From assembly GCA_029263015.1 (NCBI GenBank), contig JAJCYI010000242.1:17290-81289 (forward strand): a stretch of 64,000 nucleotides of DNA, written 5' to 3'. Position 1 is the stretch's first letter. Each line of letters starts with the position of its first letter. The notes beneath the pieces were generated by a model that was given only the letters and a program-made list of their open reading frames with translations, was not told the DNA's origin and did not search any database. The stretch comes from Saprospiraceae bacterium (GTDB lineage Bacteria; Bacteroidota; Bacteroidia; Chitinophagales; Saprospiraceae). The position numbers were made by a program, and so were the translations under genes. Of the stretch, positions 26,074-36,000 are shown piece after piece.

Positions 26074-29000
26074 TCAAACCCCACCTCCGTCATTCCTCCA
26101 ATTGAACACTACCGGAATCACAGCCAAATTCAAAAAGGTAGAACTGATTAACCCTCCTAAAATGACAAGTGCCATCGGACTCTGAATTTCATTTCCAGCT
26201 TTGCCTCCTGCCAATGCCAGCGGAATCAATGCCAAACCAGTGGTCAAGGCGGTCATCAAAATTGGGTTGAGACGGTCGAGGGAGCCTTCAATAATGGTTT
26301 CACGGAGGTTGCGCCCTTCCTGTAGTAAAACTTGATATCGACTGACCAACAGAATACCATTTCGAGCTGCGATACCAAATAAACTGATGAAACCAATAGT
26401 GGACGCTATGGAGATGATGCCCGAGGTAAAATAAACAATGAACACCCCGCCAATCAAAGCCAACGGCAAATTCATCAATACAATACTCGCTAACCGAATA
26501 TCATTGAATTCCATATATAGGAAAAGGAAGATCAAGAAGATGGCACCGATTGAGGTAATCAATAATAAACGGGTGGCCCGTTCTTCACTTTCAAATTGGC
26601 CGCCATATTCTACCCTGTAGCCTTCTGGCAAAGTGATATTTTCATTAACTGCTGCTCGAATATCATTAACGACACTTCTCAAATCCCGCCCTGCGACATT
26701 GGCAGCAACGACAATTTTGCGTTGTACATTTTCCCGGTTTACCGAATGTGGATTTCCAGTCACATCAACCTGTGCAACATAGTGCAAAGGGATTTTTTGA
26801 CCATTGGGGGTATCAAGCAAGGCATTCTCAATGGCTTTGGCAGCATCTCGGTTCTGCTCGTTGTAACGGACCACGAGGTCAAAACTACGTTGTCCTTCAA
26901 ACACCTGCCCAACCCGTTCTCCTGCAAATGCTACATCTATAAAGTCCATGAAGTCACCCAATTTGATACCATATTTGGCTAGCATAATCCGGTTGGGGAG
27001 AATCCGCAATTGTGGGACTTCAATCTGCTGCTCTACATTGAGGTCAACCAAACCTGGGATGGTCTCGATTTGCCTTTTTATTTTATTTCCAGTGGTAAAA
27101 AGTTGGTTCAAATCCGTTCCGAATATTTTGATCGCAATGTTCGCCCTTGTGCCGGAAAGCATGTGATCGATGCGGTGGGCAATCGGCTGCCCTATCGTAA
27201 TATTAGCACCGGGCACGACCGTCAATTTGGTTCTGGCTTCCTCCATAAATTCATCTTTACTTCGTTCGGTCAAAGTAAAAGGAACATCTATTTCAGAAGC
27301 ATTTACACCCTGCGCGTGTTCATCCATTTCTGCCCTTCCAGTGCGCCGGGAAGTGATGCTCACTTCAGGCATTTCCAGCATAATTTTTTCCACTAACTGG
27401 CCTGTTTTATTGGACTCTTCCAGCGAAGTGCCCGGAGGTGTTACAACAGATATGACCAACGAGCCTTCATTGAAATCTGGTAGAAAACTCCGCCCCAACC
27501 CTGTGAGCAAATAAATAGAAATTGCAAACAAAATAACCGCCGACAAAATGACCAGACGGGGCATTTTCAAAACCAACCCTAATATTTTTCGATAGCCAGA
27601 TGCAGCTTTCCGCTCTACCCAACTCCCTTTTGCCTGCCGTTGCAAACGTTGTTCATTTGTCAATAAATAACTGCCTAAAACAGGAGTCAAAGTAACCGCC
27701 ACAAACAGGGAGGTAAAAATGGCCACGATGAACGAAACCCCCAACGGTTGCAACAACCGACCTTCCATTCCACTAAGAAAAAAGAGAGGCACAAAAGCAG
27801 TTATGATGATGAGCGTTGCGATAAGGATGGAGTTCCTAATTTCGCTTGATGCCTCAAAAATAATCTGTAAAACAGACGGTCGTTCTCCGACTGGTTTCAG
27901 CAAATTTTCCCGTAACCGTTTAAAGATGTTCTCAACATCAATAATGGCATCGTCCACCAATGCGCCAATGGCAATGGCCATTCCTCCCAGGCTCATCGTA
28001 TTGATGGTAAACCCAAACAGTTTCAGCACTATAATGGTCACCAATAAAGAAACAGGAATTGCGATGAGGGAAATTGCCGTTGTCCGCCAGTTGAGTAAAA
28101 AGAGGAAAAGGATGATACTGACAAATAGAGCACCTTCCAGAAGGGTCTTTTGCAGGTTATTTATAGCTGCCTGAATAAAGTTTGACTGCCGAAAAATATG
28201 GGTATTGATTTCTACGCCAGCGGGCAACTGTTTTTGCACAGCAGCCATCGTTTCATCAATGCGATGAGTCAACTTTAGCGTGTTGGCATTTGGTTGTTTC
28301 ATCAAGGTGAGGATGACCGATGATTTCCCCGATACCGCAGCGTCTCCAATTTTTGGGGCAGCACGGATTCGGACTTCCGCCACATCTTCAATTTTGATGG
28401 GCTTTGTCCCTAGCATTTTGACCAGGGCCTGTCCTATTTTTTCCACCGAATTGGTTCTCCCTTCTGCTTGTACGATGTATTGATTGCCGTATTCATTGAT
28501 AAACCCACCCGAAGCATTTTGGGTAGATGCTGCCGCTGCCTGTTCCAATTCCGTCAAAGAAACACCAAAGTATTTCATCTTTTCAGGAGAAGCGGCAACT
28601 TCATATTGTTTATAACCACCGCCAATAGCAATGACCTGAGCCACCCCGTTGATTGCCAATAATTGTGGACGAATGTCCCAATCGGCAATCGTCCTTAATT
28701 CCATTGGGGAGAGGCTGTCGGAAGTTAAACTGAGCAACATGATTTCCCCCATTATGGAAGAAATGGGAGCAAGCATTGGGCTTTCGACTCCTCCAGGCAG
28801 CTTGCTTTCGACCATCGCCAGTTTTTCGGTCACAATCTGCCGAGCTTTGTAAATATCCGTCCCCCACTCAAACTCTGCCCAAACAATGGAAATACCCATT
28901 GCAGAGGAAGAACGAATCCGTCGGATATTGGGTGCGCCATTCAGCGTTGATTCAAGTTGAAAACTGACCAGTTTTTCTACTTCCTCAGTCGCCATGCCGT

Positions 29001-29160
29001 GTGCTTCGGTCAGAACGGTAACGGTGGGAGCAGTCAGGTCAGGGAAAACATCTACATCCATTTCGGAGGCGATGTACCCGCCAGTTATCATAATCAAGGC
29101 GAAAAACATCAAGACAACCAGTCGGTTATGCAAAGAAAATTTTATGATTTGATTTAACAT
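26074..29160 (-). CDS. RND efflux transporter permease, CusA/CzcA (heavy-metal) type
   Basis: A 1,028-residue inner-membrane pump with the RND layout: an N-terminal transmembrane helix (VLMFFALIMITGGYIA), two large periplasmic loops and two blocks of transmembrane segments, including GGMAIAIGALVDDAIIDVENI and the C-terminal TALTTGLALIPLAL. The HME-RND signature region around DVFPDLTAPTVTV is present. It exports cations by proton antiport as a trimer with the adaptor gene 98 bp upstream. The specificity (Cu/Ag or Co/Zn/Cd) cannot be settled from the sequence. The length is normal. Confidence 0.92.
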   Translation of the reverse strand: MLNQIIKFSLHNRLVVLMFFALIMITGGYIASEMDVDVFPDLTAPTVTVLTEAHGMATEEVEKLVSFQLESTLNGAPNIRRIRSSSAMGISIVWAEFEWGTDIYKARQIVTEKLAMVESKLPGGVESPMLAPISSIMGEIMLLSLTSDSLSPMELRTIADWDIRPQLLAINGVAQVIAIGGGYKQYEVAASPEKMKYFGVSLTELEQAAAASTQNASGGFINEYGNQYIVQAEGRTNSVEKIGQALVKMLGTKPIKIEDVAEVRIRAAPKIGDAAVSGKSSVILTLMKQPNANTLKLTHRIDETMAAVQKQLPAGVEINTHIFRQSNFIQAAINNLQKTLLEGALFVSIILFLFLLNWRTTAISLIAIPVSLLVTIIVLKLFGFTINTMSLGGMAIAIGALVDDAIIDVENIFKRLRENLLKPVGERPSVLQIIFEASSEIRNSILIATLIIITAFVPLFFLSGMEGRLLQPLGVSFIVAIFTSLFVAVTLTPVLGSYLLTNEQRLQRQAKGSWVERKAASGYRKILGLVLKMPRLVILSAVILFAISIYLLTGLGRSFLPDFNEGSLVISVVTPPGTSLEESNKTGQLVEKIMLEMPEVSITSRRTGRAEMDEHAQGVNASEIDVPFTLTERSKDEFMEEARTKLTVVPGANITIGQPIAHRIDHMLSGTRANIAIKIFGTDLNQLFTTGNKIKRQIETIPGLVDLNVEQQIEVPQLRILPNRIMLAKYGIKLGDFMDFIDVAFAGERVGQVFEGQRSFDLVVRYNEQNRDAAKAIENALLDTPNGQKIPLHYVAQVDVTGNPHSVNRENVQRKIVVAANVAGRDLRSVVNDIRAAVNENITLPEGYRVEYGGQFESEERATRLLLITSIGAIFLIFLFLYMEFNDIRLASIVLMNLPLALIGGVFIVYFTSGIISIASTIGFISLFGIAARNGILLVSRYQVLLQEGRNLRETIIEGSLDRLNPILMTALTTGLALIPLALAGGKAGNEIQSPMALVILGGLISSTFLNLAVIPVVFNWRNDGGGV

Positions 29161-29164
29161 TTCT

Positions 29165-29258
29165 ATTCTTGGAAATTAGAAATTAGAAATTAGAAATTTG
29201 GATACACAGAAAATCCAGTACTTGTGAAATTTCTTAATATCCAATTTCCAATTCACTC
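29165..29258. repeat. Heptamer word array between adaptor and permease
   Basis: Four AAATTAG-type heptamers at 29,172-29,200 are followed by partly complementary AATTTCC words at 29,240-29,252. Confidence 0.65.
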
Positions 29259-30791
29259 TCAATGCGAATGTCCATGTGCTGGAATGGTGGAAGACATCGC
29301 AGCCATTTTGATTTGGTAAGCCCCTGTTGTGACCAACCATTCCCCTTCTTCGATACCGGAAAGGACTTGCACCTGTTTGCCATCGTCGATGCCCAGCTGG
29401 ATTTGCCTTCTTTCAAAAGATTCTCCCCCTGTTTGCACATAGACATAAAACTGCCCATAGTCCTGCATCAAAGCAGATTTAGGAATGACCAAAACATTTT
29501 GAACTGGGCGGGTAAGTAAATACAATTCCACGTAAGAACCAGCCAAAAGGTCGCCCCGGTTGTCCACTTCGAAAAGTACAGGAATGTGGTGTTCATTTTC
29601 CCCGGTCAGTTTGCCATAAGAAATCAATTTGCCATTGAAATCTTCTATTCGGGAAACTTCTGATTGCCAAGGTGTTTTGAAATGAGCAGATCGGACGTTT
29701 TTCAACTGGGAAAAATAACGTTGAGAAACTTCCCCTTGAATGAGCAATTTACGGTTACGGGTCAAGGTCACCAATGCTTCTCCTTCTTCCACAAACTCTC
29801 CGTCACTCACTGGAAGTTTTTTGATGATACCGGAGAAGGGAGCAGTGTAAACAGTACCTCCCGATTTAAAATTGTCAGCTAGGGTCTGGAATGCTGCGTC
29901 CGCAATGTCCAATTCCATTTGCCTTTCTTCAAACACCTTTCGAGCAATGGCGTTTTGTTCAAGCAGCAGTTTCGAGCGTTCAAAATCCGCTTTTGCCTTT
30001 CCCAGCCGAGCTTGCGCAATGCGGTATTTTTCTTCTAAATTTTCTTCCGTCAATCCCTTGCTGCTAACGGTGAAAAGCACTTCGCCAGACTGGATTTCCC
30101 GTCCTTCCATCAGGTTTTTACTTTTGAAAAAAACAAGGCCGCTCGTATTGGTAGAAAGCATGGTCTCGTCTCCTTTTACCGGCAGAATTTCACCCGAAGC
30201 ATGGATGACTTTGTGAATACTTTTGCGTTCTACCTGCTCAATCGCAAAGTCAATTTTCCATGCCTGTTCCTTGAGAAAAGAAATTTCATCACCTTCCGGT
30301 TGGGGAGGATTAGCAGCTATGGCAGCTTCTTCATTAGGGTAAACGGTTATATCGGAAATTGTTATGGTATCCGAAAATAGAAGTGTTGTAAGCAGAAAGT
30401 CCAAGTGGTAAGTCCCCTCTTTTTGCGGCGCAATGGCAGGGCGAAAAATGCCCGGAGACGAAGGGGCAGGTACACTATTTTGCTCTACATTTTGAGTCCC
30501 CTTTCGCAAACGAACCATCACATTGCCTTCTTCGATAGCTCTAAATTTCACCATCTCTGAAAAGTGTGCTGCAAAGCGGCTTTCCTTTCCAACAACCAAT
30601 GGCAGAAACTCAACAAATAATTCAGACTTTTTAGTCCAAATGGTAAAGGAAAGTGGTTCTAATTTTGTCGGAGCATGTACATGCGGGTCATCACCATGTG
30701 TATGCGTACCTTCCCCATGCACATGGGCGCAACTGCTTATTAATACAAGCATCCCTGCCATCAACATGGCAGATAAAAATATATGTTTCAT
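29259..30791 (-). CDS. RND efflux periplasmic adaptor, His-rich lipoprotein (CusB-like)
   Basis: A 510-residue membrane-fusion protein. The signal sequence ends in the lipobox LISSC (Cys21), and the mature N-terminus is metal-ligand-rich: HVHGEGTHTHGDDPHVH. A long coiled hairpin (about 245-310), lipoyl/barrel-sandwich and beta-barrel domains follow, and the C-terminus ends HGHSH. It links the RND permease to an outer-membrane channel and may hand over metal ions through its His clusters. The outer-membrane channel gene (CusC type) is not in the operon as seen here. It starts 72 bp after the His-rich small protein. Confidence 0.9.
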   Translation of the reverse strand: MKHIFLSAMLMAGMLVLISSCAHVHGEGTHTHGDDPHVHAPTKLEPLSFTIWTKKSELFVEFLPLVVGKESRFAAHFSEMVKFRAIEEGNVMVRLRKGTQNVEQNSVPAPSSPGIFRPAIAPQKEGTYHLDFLLTTLLFSDTITISDITVYPNEEAAIAANPPQPEGDEISFLKEQAWKIDFAIEQVERKSIHKVIHASGEILPVKGDETMLSTNTSGLVFFKSKNLMEGREIQSGEVLFTVSSKGLTEENLEEKYRIAQARLGKAKADFERSKLLLEQNAIARKVFEERQMELDIADAAFQTLADNFKSGGTVYTAPFSGIIKKLPVSDGEFVEEGEALVTLTRNRKLLIQGEVSQRYFSQLKNVRSAHFKTPWQSEVSRIEDFNGKLISYGKLTGENEHHIPVLFEVDNRGDLLAGSYVELYLLTRPVQNVLVIPKSALMQDYGQFYVYVQTGGESFERRQIQLGIDDGKQVQVLSGIEEGEWLVTTGAYQIKMAAMSSTIPAHGHSH

Positions 30792-30863
30792 GCTGTCTTA
30801 TTCTTTTAGCTTAAAGATTAAAATGATTAATCAGGACAATGGAAGTCCTTTTATGGTAAGATT

Positions 30864-31304
30864 TTAGACTGCGGCGGGAGGCCCTCTTTGCGGAGTTTTG
30901 GTTTGTTTTAATCTTCGTAAAACTGATAGATGAAAGGGTGGATCAGGTAAGGATTCGACATCTAGGCTAAAAACGACCAGGTTATTCTGTGAAAAATAAA
31001 AATCAATTGATTGACTGTGGCTAATATTTTTTGTGGTAGATTTCTTTTGAGAAAAAGTCAAATACTCATCTCCAAGATTATTCGAGTAATCAATGTTCTT
31101 AAACAAATGTCCCAAAAAATGAAAAACCCCTACATGAAAATGATGCTCATGATGCACGGTTTTATAATCCTCGTGTTGATGGGATGCTGGGATAGAAGAC
31201 CCCGCAGTTTCTGAAGAATAAGATTGTGAGGCGCTATGATGCACGACTACCAAGAGGTAGGTGGCTAACAAGAAATGACTGAGTATTTTTTTTCTTAGCT
31301 GCAC
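30864..31304 (-). CDS. Small exported His-rich protein of the efflux operon
   Basis: A 146-residue protein I do not recognise by name. It has an N-terminal hydrophobic signal or anchor (FLLATYLLVVVHHSASQ), a cluster HHEHHFHVGVFHFLGH at about 50-66, and a C-terminus ending TPQRGPPAAV. The His density and its place as first gene before the adaptor suggest a periplasmic metal-binding chaperone or sensor for the pump. The gap upstream has a 38-bp-arm hairpin. Function is inference from context. Confidence 0.75.
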   Translation of the reverse strand: MQLRKKILSHFLLATYLLVVVHHSASQSYSSETAGSSIPASHQHEDYKTVHHEHHFHVGVFHFLGHLFKNIDYSNNLGDEYLTFSQKKSTTKNISHSQSIDFYFSQNNLVVFSLDVESLPDPPFHLSVLRRLKQTKTPQRGPPAAV

Positions 31305-31325
31305 GGTGCAAATATAATGTTTTTC

Positions 31326-31413
31326 AGACCTGTCAGGTTGTTTTATTTATATATGAAGGGGGACGGATAAACCCATCCCCCTTCATATATAAATAAAACA
31401 ACCTGACAGGTCT
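31326..31413. repeat. Dispersed hairpin with 38-bp perfect arms
   Basis: Arms 31,326-31,363 and 31,376-31,413 are exact complements around a 12-nt loop. The outer portion matches the hairpin at 19,770 (AGACCTGTCAGGTTGTTTT), the inner portion does not. Confidence 0.95.
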
Positions 31414-31423
31414 CTGGCGGCAG

Positions 31424-32629
31424 CTATTTGACCACTAGGAAACGCTCTGTCTTCATGCTACTTTCTGTTTGAATTTTCAGATAATAAACTCCGGTCAACA
31501 ATTGACTGGTATCAAAATCAAAATGATGCTCTCCATTGGGCAGTTCCGTTTCTAATCTGTCCATGCCCACGGATTTCCCATGCGCATCGAAGAAAGAAAT
31601 TGCAACCGACGTTCTATTTTCCAATTCTAATGAAACATTGAGCCAGCCTTTTGCAGGATTTGGAGAAAGGGTCGTTTGAATGGTGGAAGGCACATTTTCG
31701 TGTGTAGCGGTAGCAGCTGGCGTGAATTGCAAAAGCGTGCCCGCATGACCAACAATCCAGCCTTGGTCTTCATTGGCAAAATAAACACACTTTAGGTTAT
31801 TGTCCATGTCGAGGTTTGCTGACTCCCAATTTACACCGCCATTCATGGTATGAAGAACTGCTCCGTTAGTCCCAACTGCCCAACCCTTGAGGGCAGAGAT
31901 AAAATATACGGAAGCCAATGACTCAGCAGTACCGCTGTTTTGGCTTACCCAATTTTCACCACCATTATTGCTATGAAGGATTGTCCCATTGCTTCCAACG
32001 ACCCAACCATGATTCTGATCAATAAAAAATAAATCATTCAGTGGGTTGATCACAAAACTGACCTGTTTCTCCCAAACATCACCACCATCTTCAGTATGGA
32101 GGATCATGCCACCAGAACCTACCGCCCAGCCGAGTTGATTGTTCGTAAAAAAGACAGACTGGAATGTTTCAATAGAGACTCCAGAACCACCACCCCAATG
32201 ATATCCTCCATCCGAAGTACTCAAAATGCCATTGACACCTGTTATCCATCCATGGAGGTTGTCGGAAAAAAAGACAGATGTGATACTTCCAGATTCGGTG
32301 CTGGCCTGCTGAACCCAGTCGGCGCCACCATTCGAGGTATGTAAAATGATGCCACCATGGCCGACGGCCCAGCCATTCAAAGCGTCGGAAAACCATACGG
32401 CATGGAGGAAATTATCTACATTGCTGTTTTGTGCAGACCAGGTTTCCCCATTGTCCGATGTATGGAGGATCAATCCTTCTTCACCAACGATCCAGCCATC
32501 GTTTTCAGTTGGGAAATGAAGTGCCGAATAGGATTGACCTTCATTGGAAACAATATTCCAGCCTTGGCCATTGATATAAAATGATAAGAGGCAAAAAATA
32601 GCAACGATTGTGGTGATCTTACTTTTCAT
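31424..32629 (-). CDS. YCF48-repeat propeller protein with T9SS sorting domain
   Basis: A 401-residue secreted protein: a signal peptide at 1-21, about seven blades with the repeated pattern GWAVG..G.ILHT.(N/D)GG..W (photosystem assembly factor YCF48/BNR type), and a C-terminal T9SS type A domain from about 325 (LSPNPAKGWLNV...GVYYLKI...KTERFLVVK). The propeller is thought to bind partners, but no catalytic function is visible. It should be exported through the type IX system and anchored or released at the surface. No operon partner is obvious. Confidence 0.9.
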   Translation of the reverse strand: MKSKITTIVAIFCLLSFYINGQGWNIVSNEGQSYSALHFPTENDGWIVGEEGLILHTSDNGETWSAQNSNVDNFLHAVWFSDALNGWAVGHGGIILHTSNGGADWVQQASTESGSITSVFFSDNLHGWITGVNGILSTSDGGYHWGGGSGVSIETFQSVFFTNNQLGWAVGSGGMILHTEDGGDVWEKQVSFVINPLNDLFFIDQNHGWVVGSNGTILHSNNGGENWVSQNSGTAESLASVYFISALKGWAVGTNGAVLHTMNGGVNWESANLDMDNNLKCVYFANEDQGWIVGHAGTLLQFTPAATATHENVPSTIQTTLSPNPAKGWLNVSLELENRTSVAISFFDAHGKSVGMDRLETELPNGEHHFDFDTSQLLTGVYYLKIQTESSMKTERFLVVK

Positions 32630-33027
32630 AATTAATAGATTTTAGATTGATGAGGGCCAAAGCAATACCTGCCTTTGCACTATCGCAATGGAATATTAAA
32701 CATACCAGCAGCGGCTTGATATGTAGAAGCCACCTACGATCAAAATTGTATTTTCAGTGGCCAGCCTTGATAAAAAAGATTAGTCCTGAATCAGAAGAGT
32801 AGTTTGAAAATTGACGGGTAGTTACGAAAATGGGTTACAGCGCTTCGGCAATTGCACATTTAAAATAAACAGACTCCTGGAGATAATAATGGTTGCAAAT
32901 TCAATTCTTATTTCGTCCATTGAATCATGCTGTTTGTCCCAAAATGCATTTTGGGATTTGGAAGAAACGTAACCAGAAGTTGTACTTCTGGTTTTCGCTC
33001 ATGTGGGGGACACAAAGAGCACACATT
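32630..33027. other. 398-bp gap with two palindromes, no gene
   Basis: The gap lies between two T9SS substrate genes. It contains a perfect 20-bp palindrome at 32,937-32,956 (centre AAAATGCATTTT) and the hairpin at 32,972-32,992. The part nearest 32,630 should hold the promoter of the YCF48 gene, but no clear TAnnTTTG element was found. Confidence 0.6.
32968..32991. repeat. Dispersed 24-bp repeat with hairpin, copy 1
   Basis: The central hairpin ACCAGAAGT-TGT-ACTTCTGGT lies in a 24-bp block identical to 43,588-43,611. Confidence 0.85.
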
Positions 33028-36000
33028 TCACACCACCACCCACTTTAAAACCAACACTCCGCCATTCCCGTTTTCCAATACGACCCAATACATACCGGGC
33101 GCTAACTCCTGTGGCAATATTAACCGGGACTGTCCATTTACTGGAATTATTTCTTTGGCAAATAGGATTCGGCCAATAGGATCAATCACATGCACAGTAA
33201 GGGGTTGTTGGAATAAAACATCGACCCAGAGTTGCGCCCCATCATACCCCGACGGGTTTGGTACAATGACTGCCCGCAACGGCAAACCCTGCTCTTCGAC
33301 TATGGCATCCAGCAAATCCACCGTGAAGTTGAACTCGTTCTGGCAACTGTCTGCATCGGTAATTATCAGTGAATAGTCTCCGGGGAGCACATTTTCCAAA
33401 GATTGTGAAGTATCACCATTGCTCCAAAGGAAATTGTAATCTGGTTGCCCACCGAAAACCATGATGACCTTTACCCCGCCGTCAGCATTGGCAGAACCAG
33501 AGGCATGAATGGTATCGAAAAGTATTTGTATTTCCGTAGAAATGGAGATCTCTGCCAAAGCTGTTTCCTGACAACCATTTGCATCGGCCACCGTGACAGC
33601 ATAATTTCCTGATGGCAAACCCATAAGCAAGCTATCAGTTTGGCCATTGTTCCAAATAAATGAAAAGGGCAAAGTCCCGCCAGTAGCAACAGCAGTAGCT
33701 ATTCCGTTTTCTGCACCAAAGCAGATTGTATCCGTCGCTTCTACAAATAGCCCAACCTCCTGAGGAGAAACAATGTTAACGCTCGAAGCATCTGAACACC
33801 CATAAAGCTCATCGGTAATGGTGACACCATACCAGCCGGGCGAAAGTTGGTCAATGGTCGGGGTGTCCATGCCATTGCTCCATAAATATCCAAAAGTGCC
33901 AGATCCCCCATTTGTTCCAATAGTTGCCATTCCGTTTGACTGTCCAAAACACAATACGTCAGTACCATTGGCACTTGCCATTAGTGAGTCGGAAGCCACC
34001 ATCGAAAACTGCAGTTCATCAGTACAACCAAGTGCATCGGTAACGGTAATGCTGTAATTACCACTACCAAGGCCAGTAACCAGGCTGTCCGTTTGGCCAC
34101 CCTGCCAGTGCCACATAAAAGGTGATGTACCGTTCAGCGGTATAATTTCTGCGACCCCGTCGTTGCTGCCTTGGCAATGATAGGGTGTGGCCGAAAGGGA
34201 GAGTAGCAAGTGGCCCGTTGAACCCACCACCAAAGAATCCGTGTAAGTGCAGCCGTTTGCATCTGTGACAGTAACGACGTAAGTCTCAGGTGGTAGCCCC
34301 GTGAGCAAATTGTCCGATGAACCGTTGCTCCAATTGTATGCAAATGGAGCAGTACCTCCCGTGGGCATTATGTTGACCATGCCCCCGACTATATTGGTAC
34401 AATCATATTGTTGGATAATAGATGTTGCAGTGACAGCGGGCTTTTCCAGAATGGTCAATTGTGCTTCCACTGACTGGCCGAGGGCATCTGTAACGGTAAA
34501 CGAATAGTCCCCTGCTGCAAGTCCGCTTGTATCAGCCCCATTGTTTGTTCCATCTGACCATGCGTAGCTGTATGGCTCGCACCCGTGTGATAACTGGAAC
34601 TGAACCGCACCGCCCACCCCACCGCAGGACGGCAAGGCAACAACTGCCGAATCCAGTGAAAAGGTCGGTGTTTCAAAAGCTCCCATATCCACTGTGCCGC
34701 CAAGTACGCGAGGGTTTCCCGCGAGGTCGGTGGAAAGGCCAAGACTGTTCACGATGGCATTGTCCCCTGCGTTGATGGCGGGGGAACAGGGCAAGAGGGT
34801 GAAGTCATTGTTATTGGGGTTTTGAAACAGGGGATCTGCACTAAATAAAATACCCAGGTCACAATCCACCAAATCATCTGAAATATAGGAGCAGTTGGAG
34901 AGGTCAAATAAACTATGGCTGATCGTAGCCTCACAGTCTACCAAGCTGAAAAGGTCCAAGTCTGAATTCAGGAAATTGGCTCGGAATATGGAATTTGCAA
35001 TATTTAATGTGCCGCCCAGGCCAAAGCCATCAGCGGAGATAAGCCCCTCATAAAGTTGCCCTGAGAGCTTTCGGTTTTCATAAAATGTGCAATTGGAAAT
35101 CAATGCGTCTATTGGGTAACCGGATCCAAATAATGTGATTAATGTCCCAGAATTATTGTTAAAAATACTGTTGTACGTTATTAAATACCCCCCTGTTAGC
35201 AACAGGCAACCAACATCATTTTCATTTTCAGAAAACACAGAATTATTTATTTCGACCAATGGCCTTCCAAATAATACGGATAAAAGGCCTACAGAGTTAT
35301 CGTTATTTTTAAAAATACATGAATCAACATGGATCTCTCCCTTGTCAGAAAATCCAACATATTCAATAACAGATGCACCATCATTATTTTCAAATGTACA
35401 TTTTATTAAATGCAGAACTTTATACTCATCCCCATTTAGTTCATTTACATTAATACCACTTCCCGCTGCACCAGAATTCCCTTCAATAAAATTGCAATTT
35501 TCAATGTAAATATCATTATTACCATGTTTTAAATCAAAACTGACCCCTACTCCGTATCCAGAGTCATTATCAAAAAATAATGAATTTAATATTCTCCAAT
35601 CAGCTGTAAAACTTCCTCCTATTATTGATATACCTCCACCATAGCTTGAACGATTTTTTAAAAAAATACAATTATCGAAATAGGGGCTTACATTCCCGTT
35701 TTCAGATCCGTTTACAAATACTCCACCACCAGCGTTAAAAGCGTAATTACCTAAGAATGAACAATTTAAGATTTTAGGATTAACTTCATTAACAGCACCC
35801 ATGGCTTGAACATAAATTCCCCCACCTGATTTTTTTCTATCTAATATTGGGGCCTGACCCAATACATTAATGGTCCTTCCTTTAACAATTGACAACCCAT
35901 CCAACACCGTCGTGGAATCCACATATTCCATGTAAACTACAGTATGAGAATTGTCCAAACTATCTCCCACCACACCGATATCCCCGCTCAAGATGGTTTC

